This document shows, piece after piece, positions 1 through 5,413 of a stretch of 8,304 nt of DNA; position 1 is the first letter of the stretch; the number at the start of each line of letters is the position of its first letter. Under the pieces are notes generated by a model. That model was not told the origin of the DNA, made no database searches, and worked only from the letters and a program-made list of their open reading frames with translations. Made by a program: the position numbers and the translations under genes. Source of the DNA: Oscillospiraceae bacterium (GTDB lineage Bacteria; Bacillota; Clostridia; Oscillospirales; Ruminococcaceae); the NCBI GenBank assembly GCA_019423445.1, contig JAHZBJ010000006.1, forward strand, positions 3,684-11,987, read 5' to 3'.

Positions 1-878
1 GCCACGGTGCGGTCGCCCAGGCGGTAGAGGCCCTCACTCAGGCCGGTGGGGGAGAGGCTCCCGGTAACGGCCACCATCCGGGCGGGGCCCTTGGCGGCGG
101 CTACCAGCCGTACCAGAGGGGGAGGGAGGAAGCCGGGATCACAGAGAACCTCGCAGAAGAGGTCCTGTTCCAGGGCTGCCGCCAGCAGTCCCGGAGCCTC
201 ACGGCTCAGAGGAGGCATGGCCTGGAACAGGCTGGTAACGCCAGATGCCCCGGCCCTGACACACTCCATGACTTCCTGGTAAGAGGCGCCGGAATACCCC
301 AGGGAGACCCGGACCCCTTCCCCGGAGAGACCTTGAGTGAGATGGGGGGCATTGGGAAGCTCAGGAGAGAGGGTCACTCGGGTTACCAGTCCTCCGGAGG
401 CGTCCTGGATGCGCTTGTACAAAGGGTAGCTGGGCTGGCGCAGGGATTCCTTGGGGAAACAATCGCACCACTGGGAAGCCAGGAAAGGGCCTTCCAGGTG
501 GATACCGGCAATCTGAGAGCAGCCCAGACGGTTCTTGGCCTCTGAAATAGCCTGAACAGAACGAAGCATGGTTTCCTCACAGTCAGCGGTGATGGTGGGG
601 AGGAAGGAAGTGACGCCGTGGGAGGCGAAAAAATCCCGCAGGGCGCGGATTTCCTTGGGGTCCGCGCCATTGAAGGAAATGCCCAAGGCGCCATGGGTAT
701 GAACATCTATAAAGCCGGGGACCACCAGCATTCCCCTGGCGTCCAGCACCCGGCCGTAGGCGTCCCCTGGAGGCAGCACTCCCTGGAGCTTTCCTCCGCT
801 GATGCGCAGATTGCAGTTCCGCATCTTTCCCCCCAGCAGGGCCCGGGCGTTGGTGACGGTGACGACAGTGTTGGCCAT
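1..878 (-). CDS. nagA: NagA-family protein (N-acetylglucosamine-6-phosphate deacetylase homologue), C-terminus cut by window edge, active site apparently lost
   Basis: Reading from ATG 878 leftwards gives an open frame of 292 codons that runs off the window; NagA proteins are about 380 residues, so roughly the last quarter is missing. Family NagA removes the acetyl group from GlcNAc-6-phosphate in the cytoplasm. Visible family signatures are PGFIDVHTHG (about 54-63), GVTSFLPT, HLEGPF (127-132), the GxSxAxY-like segment at 194-200, TSLFQAMPPL (215-224) and VTGSLSPTGL (271-280). The catalytic positions are changed. Known NagA has GHS, THLFNAM, DGxH and TDA; here they read GYS (Y195), TSLFQAM (S216), DPGF (F250) and TGS (G273), and the usual KKGAH after HLEGP is replaced by a QWCDCF stretch. 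The first HxH and Glu129 remain. The frame is intact, so this is not a decayed pseudogene. The start is supported by AAGGGGAG just upstream. Family membership is secure; deacetylase activity is doubtful. Confidence 0.85.
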   Translation of the reverse strand, partial: MANTVVTVTNARALLGGKMRNCNLRISGGKLQGVLPPGDAYGRVLDARGMLVVPGFIDVHTHGALGISFNGADPKEIRALRDFFASHGVTSFLPTITADCEETMLRSVQAISEAKNRLGCSQIAGIHLEGPFLASQWCDCFPKESLRQPSYPLYKRIQDASGGLVTRVTLSPELPNAPHLTQGLSGEGVRVSLGYSGASYQEVMECVRAGASGVTSLFQAMPPLSREAPGLLAAALEQDLFCEVLCDPGFLPPPLVRLVAAAKGPARMVAVTGSLSPTGLSEGLYRLGDRTV

Positions 879-1023
879 AAACTCCCCTTCCCGGGGCGGA
901 ACGCCCCACTTTTGTAAATTTCCGGTAAAATTTTCCTGGGAACCCCTTGAAACCCGGGATCACCAGTGGAAAAATCAAAAGAAACGGTATAAGATAATAT
1001 GGGCAAGAAAGCCCGTCCATCCT
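879..1023 (-). promoter_or_regulatory. Structured 5' leader of the NagA-family gene
   Basis: The predicted leader is about 145 nt and holds several inverted repeats: a 4-bp stem at 1000-1013 (GGGC/GCCC), a 7-bp stem with one G-U pair at 934-940/953-959, and a 6-bp GC stem with a 3-nt loop at 893-898/902-907. The last sits directly upstream of the Shine-Dalgarno GGGAAGGGGAG (892-882 on the minus strand). Its CCCC arm could alternatively pair with the GGGG of the SD. No known riboswitch class is recognised, and there is no clear terminator. Confidence 0.3.
966..998 (+). promoter_or_regulatory. Weak candidate promoter for the epimerase-like gene
   Basis: The AT-rich stretch TATAAGATAATAT (988-1000) could supply a -10 element, with GTGGAA/TGGAAA (966-972) as a poor -35 at 15-17 bases. 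No better plus-strand promoter is visible before ATG 1094. If correct, the start near 1000 would place this promoter face to face with the NagA promoter, and the two 5' leaders would overlap for about 20 nt. Confidence 0.25.
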
Positions 1024-1029
1024 GGTTTT

Positions 1030-1057
1030 ATTATACACCATCCGGGGGAAAGTGCAA
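1030..1057 (-). promoter_or_regulatory. Probable sigma-A-type promoter of the NagA-family gene
   Basis: On the minus strand, TTGCAC (1057-1052) is followed after 16 bases by a perfect TATAAT (1035-1030). Transcription would start near 1023, giving a leader of about 145 nt before ATG 878. The -35 hexamer lies only 36 bases upstream of the start codon of the divergent epimerase-like gene. Confidence 0.65.
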
Positions 1058-1093
1058 GGACGGACAGGAAGTGGGAAAGGTAAGGGAAGGCGT

Positions 1094-1975
1094 ATGCTGC
1101 TGACGCTGGAAAACAGCCGCTTTCGGGTAGAGGCGGACAGTCTGGGGGCGGAACTGACCTCCATTTATGACAAGACCGCAGACAGAGAGTACCTTTGGCA
1201 GGGAGATCCGGCCCTTTGGCCCCATCGGGCGCCGGTGCTGTTTCCGTGGTGCGGCCCTCTGGTAGGGGGGGATATCCGCAAAGACGGGAAAAACTTTCCG
1301 GGAGAGCCGGAGGGCTTTTCCCATTCCATGAAACATAAGCTGGTGTGTCAGGACAGTTCCCTCATCTGCTTCCGCCTGGAGAGTGGTCCTGAGACCCGGG
1401 AACTCTACCCCTGGGAGTTTACGGTGAAGACCACCTACGCCCTGAAGGAGAACCGCATTTCCAGCCGGTTCAAGGTGGTGAACTACAGCAACGAGACCAT
1501 GTATTTCCGCTGCGGCTTCCTCACCGCACTGAATCTTCCCTTCATCCCAGGCACACGTCTGGAGGATTATGTTCTGAGCATGGAGGAACCCGGCGCCCTC
1601 ACCATTCTGGAAAGGGACAGGGAAGGGCTGCTTACCGGGGAGAGCCGGATGTGGGAACCGGAGAGAGGGGAGATTCCGGCGTCGGAGAAAGCTCTGGAGG
1701 AGGGGCTCCTTTTTAAGGAGCCGCCCACCCGCTATCTCCAGCTCACCAGCGCCGCCACAGGGGAGTTTGTCCGGCTCCATCTCCGGGAGGCCTCCTGGGC
1801 CGCCGCCCGGACCATCCGGGCCGGGGAGCGCGGGCTCATGGTGCTGGGAGCCCTGTACGGCGCCCCAGACAGCAGAAACTCCCCATCATCCCCGGACAAG
1901 AAGGGGGACATCATCGCCCTGGGGGCCATGGAGGAGTACTACGCCCACCAGACCATCGAGATCGGCGCTGTCTGA
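1094..1975 (+). CDS. Aldose 1-epimerase (LacX-type) family protein, catalytic residues apparently lost
   Basis: This 293-residue protein belongs to the galactose-mutarotase-like fold, LacX/COG2017 type, by length and landmarks: an N-terminal ENSRFRVEADSLGAELTSI, WQGDPALW (35-42), APVLFPWCGPL (46-56), the GFS/H segment (74-77), a central beta-strand GFLTALNLPF (141-150), and a C-terminal LYGAPDS plus KKGDIIAL. Family members interconvert sugar anomers with a catalytic His pair and a Glu. Here HGFAR is EGFSH (E73), GGHPAFN is CGFLTALN (F142) and EPWYG is GALYG (G252), so all three key positions are absent. The frame is intact. ATG 1094 is preferred over an in-frame GTG at 1052 because AAGGGAAGG precedes it and the GTG lies inside the opposite promoter. 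A terminator follows directly. It may bind a sugar without catalysis, or act in another way. Confidence 0.8.
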   Translation: MLLTLENSRFRVEADSLGAELTSIYDKTADREYLWQGDPALWPHRAPVLFPWCGPLVGGDIRKDGKNFPGEPEGFSHSMKHKLVCQDSSLICFRLESGPETRELYPWEFTVKTTYALKENRISSRFKVVNYSNETMYFRCGFLTALNLPFIPGTRLEDYVLSMEEPGALTILERDREGLLTGESRMWEPERGEIPASEKALEEGLLFKEPPTRYLQLTSAATGEFVRLHLREASWAAARTIRAGERGLMVLGALYGAPDSRNSPSSPDKKGDIIALGAMEEYYAHQTIEIGAV

Positions 1976-1991
1976 GAGGACGGACGCAACG

Positions 1992-2035
1992 GCGGCTGAT
2001 CCTTCCCGCAGGAAGGGTTGGCTGCTATTTTTTTA
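1992..2035 (+). terminator. Rho-independent terminator of the epimerase-like gene
   Basis: A 15-bp stem (1992-2006 with 2011-2025, including three or four G-U pairs in its middle part) closes on the loop CGCA, with a perfect CCTTCC/GGAAGG core. It is followed by TATTTTTTT. It lies 16 bases after the stop codon and isolates this gene from the hydrogenase operon. Confidence 0.8.
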
Positions 2036-2047
2036 ACAAATAGATAC

Positions 2048-2076
2048 TTGTAATTTTGCTTCCGGCATTGTACTAT
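2048..2076 (+). promoter_or_regulatory. Probable promoter of the ferredoxin-hydS-phosphatase operon
   Basis: TTGTAA (2048-2053) and TACTAT (2071-2076) are separated by exactly 17 bases, a good sigma-A-type arrangement. Transcription would start near 2083, about 28 nt before the first start codon. No operator repeat is obvious around it. Confidence 0.6.
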
Positions 2077-2094
2077 TGGATACAGGAAACCGCC

Positions 2095-2104
2095 AAAGGA
2101 GGTT
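2095..2104 (+). promoter_or_regulatory. Near-consensus Shine-Dalgarno site (AAAGGAGGTT)
   Basis: AAAGGAGGTT lies 6 bases before ATG 2111 and fixes the operon's first start. A second ATG follows in frame immediately, and the spacing favours the first of the two or is neutral. Confidence 0.8.
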
Positions 2105-2110
2105 GATGAT

Positions 2111-2356
2111 ATGATGAATATCTACGTCTGCATCGGAAGCTCCTGCCATCTTCGGGGCTCTTACGACGTGATCCAGCGCCTGAAGGAGCTGGTGGCCCAA
2201 AAGGGCTGGGAGGAAAAGGTGCAGCTGAATGCGTCATTTTGTCTGGGACACTGCACCAGCGGCTGTACCATCAAGATTGATGATGAGATTATCACCGGAG
2301 TCAACAAGGACAACGTGGAGGCCATTGTGGAAAAGGCCATGGCCGAAAGGGAGTAA
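2111..2356 (+). CDS. Thioredoxin-like [2Fe-2S] ferredoxin (NuoE/HymA C-terminal type)
   Basis: This 81-residue protein consists of one thioredoxin-like [2Fe-2S] ferredoxin domain. The four expected ligands are visible as C7-x4-C12 and C44-x3-C48, the NuoE pattern; C52 is an extra cysteine. It lacks the N-terminal helical part of full-length NuoE, as is normal for the small stand-alone proteins found in hydrogenase loci. There is no signal peptide or membrane segment, so it should be cytoplasmic. It is the first gene of the operon and sits 36 bases before the sensory hydrogenase, which suggests that it passes electrons to or from that protein; the partnership is inferred from position. Cluster binding is confident, physiological partner less so. 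Confidence 0.9.
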   Translation: MMNIYVCIGSSCHLRGSYDVIQRLKELVAQKGWEEKVQLNASFCLGHCTSGCTIKIDDEIITGVNKDNVEAIVEKAMAERE

Positions 2357-2392
2357 CGGGAGACAGAGAGCGGGAGACGGAGGAAAAGGGAC

Positions 2393-4111
2393 ATGGAGAT
2401 ACTGGGACTCAAGCGCGCCAACTGCAAAAGCTGCCATAAATGTATCCGGGTGTGCCCGGTGAAATCCATCGAGTTTTCGGGCCAGCAAGCCAAGATCATC
2501 GGCAGCGAATGCATCCTCTGCGGGCAGTGTGTGGTGACCTGCCCTCAGAACGCAAAGGTGGTGCGGTCCGATGTGGGCCGGGTGAAGGAAGCCCTGGCCC
2601 AGGGCCGCCGGGTGGTGGCCAGCCTGGCCCCTTCCTTTATCGTAGACTTCCCGGTGGAGGGGATTGAAGCCATGCGGGCCCTTTTGGGGCAGCTGGGCTT
2701 CGCCGCCACAGAGGAAACCGCCATGGGCGCCTATCTGGTGAAAACAGAGTATGAGCGGTTGGTCCGGGAGAAGAGCCAGGATATCGTGATCTCCACCTGC
2801 TGCCCTTCCGCGGTGCGGCTGGTGCAGAAGTACTTCCCCCAGCTTATCGGTTGTCTGGCGCCGGTGGTTTCCCCCATGGAGGCCCACGCCAGGACCATCA
2901 AGGAGCGGGACCCCGACGCCTTTGTGGTGTTCATTGGTCCCTGCATTTCCAAAAAGGCAGAGGCGGAGGACTATCCCGGGGCGGTGGACTGTGTCCTTAC
3001 CTTTGAAGAACTTCGGGAGTGGATGTCGGAAACGGGTACCCAGGCTCCGGAGATGGAGTGCGACAAGACCGGTTTCCGGTCTCGGTTCTTCCCCAAAACC
3101 GGCGGGATCATCCAGAGCATGGACAGGGCCGGCACCGAGTACCGCTACTACGCCGTGGACGGCCCGGAAAAGTGCATCGCGGCCCTGCGGGACATTGAAA
3201 ACGGGAATCTCCACCGGGTCTTTCTGGAAATGAGTATCTGTGAGGGAAGCTGCATCGGTGGGCCCATGGTGCGTTCCTTCCGGGGCGGTATGTTGGAGTG
3301 CCACGACAAAGTCACCGATTACGCCGCTCCCGGTTACCCGGACCATATGGACAACAACGACTTTACAGTAACGGCGCCGGCCTCCCTGGAGCGCCGTGTG
3401 GAAGCCCAGCCGGTGCGGGAGCAGGTCCCCGGGGAGAAGGAGCTCCGGGAGATCCTGGCCCGAATGGGGAAATATACCCCGGAACAGGAACTCAACTGCG
3501 GCTCCTGCGGTTATCCCACCTGCCGGGAAAAGGCCAAGGCGGTTTACAACGGCAAGGCGGAAGTGACCATGTGCCTGCCCTATATGCGGGAGCGGGCGGA
3601 GTCCCTTTCGGATAAAATCATCAGCTCCACCCCCAATGCCATCCTGGTGGTGGGAGAGGACCTGACAGTGCAGCAGATCAACCTGGCGGCTTGCCGCCTC
3701 CTGGAGGTGGAGCGGCCGGACCTGGCCCTTCACAAGCCGGTGGAAAAACTTCTGGACCCGGTGGATTTTGCTTTGGTGCTGGAGGATGGCCGCCCTCTCC
3801 GTGATAAGAAGGTGTGGCTGGAGAACTGCCGGAAATTCGTGGAGGAGACCATTGTCTACGACATCGAGAACAAGCTCCTCATCGCCATTATGAAGGATAT
3901 CACCCAGCAGGAGCGGGAGAACCGCCGGACCCAAGAGCTGCGGCAGCAGACCCTGGAGGTTACCGACCGGATCATCCAGAAGCAGATGCGCACCGTCCAG
4001 GAGATTGCATCCCTCCTGGGGGAGACCACCGCCGAGACCAAGGTGGCCCTTACCAAGCTCCGGGGCGCCGTGGCGGAGGAGTCCGGCAAAGGGGGGAGCG
4101 CCCATGGGTAA
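2393..4111 (+). CDS. hydS: Sensory-type [FeFe]-hydrogenase with PAS domain (HydS, group C-like)
   Basis: This 572-residue protein is a probable H2 or redox sensor. Two [4Fe-4S] motifs come first (C11/14/17/21 and C40/43/46/50). The H-cluster domain follows, with STCCPS (C136, C137), GPCISKKAE (C184, K187, K188) and EMSICEGSC (C283, C287); all four cluster cysteines are present. A Fes-type motif follows, C369-x2-C372-x4-C377-x16-C394. Residues about 405-505 form a PAS domain (SSTPNAILVV through LLIAIMKDITQQ), and about 505-560 a charged coiled coil. No kinase or DNA-binding domain is present, so output probably goes through the next gene. The Met positions near the H-cluster in catalytic enzymes are G182 and S281, as in sensory types, and CPxW lacks its Trp. 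The start is supported by AAAAGGG just upstream. H2 sensing is inferred from family and context; maturation needs HydEFG encoded elsewhere. Confidence 0.92.
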   Translation: MEILGLKRANCKSCHKCIRVCPVKSIEFSGQQAKIIGSECILCGQCVVTCPQNAKVVRSDVGRVKEALAQGRRVVASLAPSFIVDFPVEGIEAMRALLGQLGFAATEETAMGAYLVKTEYERLVREKSQDIVISTCCPSAVRLVQKYFPQLIGCLAPVVSPMEAHARTIKERDPDAFVVFIGPCISKKAEAEDYPGAVDCVLTFEELREWMSETGTQAPEMECDKTGFRSRFFPKTGGIIQSMDRAGTEYRYYAVDGPEKCIAALRDIENGNLHRVFLEMSICEGSCIGGPMVRSFRGGMLECHDKVTDYAAPGYPDHMDNNDFTVTAPASLERRVEAQPVREQVPGEKELREILARMGKYTPEQELNCGSCGYPTCREKAKAVYNGKAEVTMCLPYMRERAESLSDKIISSTPNAILVVGEDLTVQQINLAACRLLEVERPDLALHKPVEKLLDPVDFALVLEDGRPLRDKKVWLENCRKFVEETIVYDIENKLLIAIMKDITQQERENRRTQELRQQTLEVTDRIIQKQMRTVQEIASLLGETTAETKVALTKLRGAVAEESGKGGSAHG

Positions 4112-5276
4112 GCTCTATCTGGAGCACGGCTGGCTTTCCATGAACAAAGCGGGGGAACAGCTCTGCGGGGACCATGTGGAGACAGTGAACCTGGAGGACA
4201 GCCTCATTATGGTACTGGCGGATGGCCTGGGAAGCGGCGTCAAGGCCAGCATCCTCTCCACCCTTACCGCCAAGATCTTCTCCACCATGCTGGCAGGGGA
4301 GATGACGGTGGAGGATTGTGTGGAGACCATTGCGCTTACCCTGCCGGTTTGCCAGCAGCGGGGCATCGCCTATTGCACCTTCACCATCCTCCAGGTAAAC
4401 AAATACACCGGCCAGGTGTACCTGGTGCAGTTTGACAACCCGGACCTGATCCTTCTCCGGGGAGGGAAGAGTCTGGACTACCCCAAGGAGCGCCGGGAAA
4501 TCGCCGGCAAGATCATCTATGAGACCCACCTCCAGGGGGAGATTGGGGATCTGTATATCATGATGAGCGACGGGGCCATCCATGCCGGGGTGGGGACGGT
4601 GCTGAATTTCGGCTGGCAGCTGCCGGAGATCATCGACTACGCCCAGCGGGTCTATACGCCGGAGCTTTCGGCCAAGTCCCTGGCGGCCACCATCAGCGAT
4701 GCCTGCCGGGACCTCTCCATGGCCCTCCCGGGGGACGACACCACCGTGGCGGCCCTGCGGATCCGTCAGCGGGAGCAGGTGAACCTGATGATCGGTCCCC
4801 CGGTGGACAGCGCCCAGGACGGGGAGATCTGCCGGGATTTCTTCGCCCTGGAGGGAAAGAAGATCGTCTGCGGCGGCACCACCGGCACCATGGTGGGGCG
4901 GTATCTGGACCAGCCGGTCCTTACCACTCTGGACTATTTTGACAAGGATATCCCTCCTATCGCCAAGATCAAAGGGGTGGATCTGGCCACCGAGGGGGTC
5001 ATCACCCTGGGCCGGGTGGTAGCTTTGGCGGCCCAGTATGTTTCCACCCAGATCGCTGACCCCAGTTGGCTGACCCAGAAGGATGGAGCTTCCCTTATCG
5101 CGAAGATGCTTTTTGAGGAGGCTACCAATGTCAATTTCTATGTGGGCCGGGCCATCAACCCCGCCCACCAGGACCCCAATCTTCCCATCAGCCTGAACCT
5201 GAAACTGCGCCTGGTGGAGGAGTTGGGAAAGTACCTGGAGCAGATGGGAAAGACGGTGCGGACCAGGTACTATTGA
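4104..5276 (+). CDS. SpoIIE/PP2C-type serine phosphatase of hydrogenase locus with extra C-terminal domain
   Basis: This 390-residue protein has an N-terminal SpoIIE-like PP2C phosphatase domain (about 1-220) with the metal-binding aspartates in place: ADGLGSG (D40), SDGAIHAG (D156) and GDDTTV (D211, D212). Such enzymes remove phosphate from Ser/Thr of anti-sigma-antagonist-like partners. Residues about 230-390 form a second domain with CGGTTGTMVGRYL (256-268), IPPIAKIKGVDLATEGVITL and a helical C-terminus; I recognise it only as a recurring partner of this phosphatase type. No membrane segments are seen, unlike SpoIIE itself. The ATG overlaps the hydS stop by 8 nt (ATGGGTAA), so translation is probably coupled, and AGGGGGGAG precedes it. 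An upstream in-frame start inside hydS lacks such a site. It most likely transmits the HydS signal, as in phosphatase-linked group C hydrogenases; its target is not in the window. Confidence 0.9.
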   Translation: MGKLYLEHGWLSMNKAGEQLCGDHVETVNLEDSLIMVLADGLGSGVKASILSTLTAKIFSTMLAGEMTVEDCVETIALTLPVCQQRGIAYCTFTILQVNKYTGQVYLVQFDNPDLILLRGGKSLDYPKERREIAGKIIYETHLQGEIGDLYIMMSDGAIHAGVGTVLNFGWQLPEIIDYAQRVYTPELSAKSLAATISDACRDLSMALPGDDTTVAALRIRQREQVNLMIGPPVDSAQDGEICRDFFALEGKKIVCGGTTGTMVGRYLDQPVLTTLDYFDKDIPPIAKIKGVDLATEGVITLGRVVALAAQYVSTQIADPSWLTQKDGASLIAKMLFEEATNVNFYVGRAINPAHQDPNLPISLNLKLRLVEELGKYLEQMGKTVRTRYY

Positions 5277-5355
5277 GAAAAAGAAACGGCAGAGCCAGAA
5301 CCCGGAGCCGGAGGAGTCCCGGCTGTTTCAGATCATATCCGGCACCTGGACAGAA

Positions 5356-5396
5356 AACGGTGCGGCAGGTTTCCCTGCCGCACCGTTGTTTGTTTT
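5356..5396. terminator. Bidirectional terminator between convergent operons
   Basis: A perfect 14-bp stem (5356-5369 with 5374-5387) closes on TTTC. TTGTTTGTTTTC follows on the plus strand. On the minus strand the stem is followed by TTCTG-type bases, a weaker tail. It lies 79 bases after the phosphatase stop and 17-27 bases beyond the stop of the convergent beta-CASP gene, so it should end transcripts from both sides. Confidence 0.85.
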
Positions 5397-5413
5397 CAGG
5401 AGAAAGGCGAAGG

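Noticed and set aside
947..962. Possible catabolite-repression (cre) operator near the NagA-family leader
   Set aside because: The TTGAAA start resembles cre, but the central CG and the closing positions do not fit the consensus.
1052..1093. In-frame upstream GTG start for the epimerase-like gene
   Set aside because: It would add 14 basic, Gly-rich residues unlike the family's N-terminus, has no ribosome binding site, and overlaps the -35 of the divergent promoter.
4005..4103. Upstream start for the phosphatase within hydS
   Set aside because: The added residues are Pro/Arg-rich shadow translation of the hydS coiled coil; ATG 4104 has an SD and begins at the expected family N-terminus.
2234..4105. 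Long antisense open frame of 623 codons opposite hydS
   Set aside because: It is a His/Gly/Leu-rich shadow produced by the GC-rich codons of hydS, with no recognisable motif.
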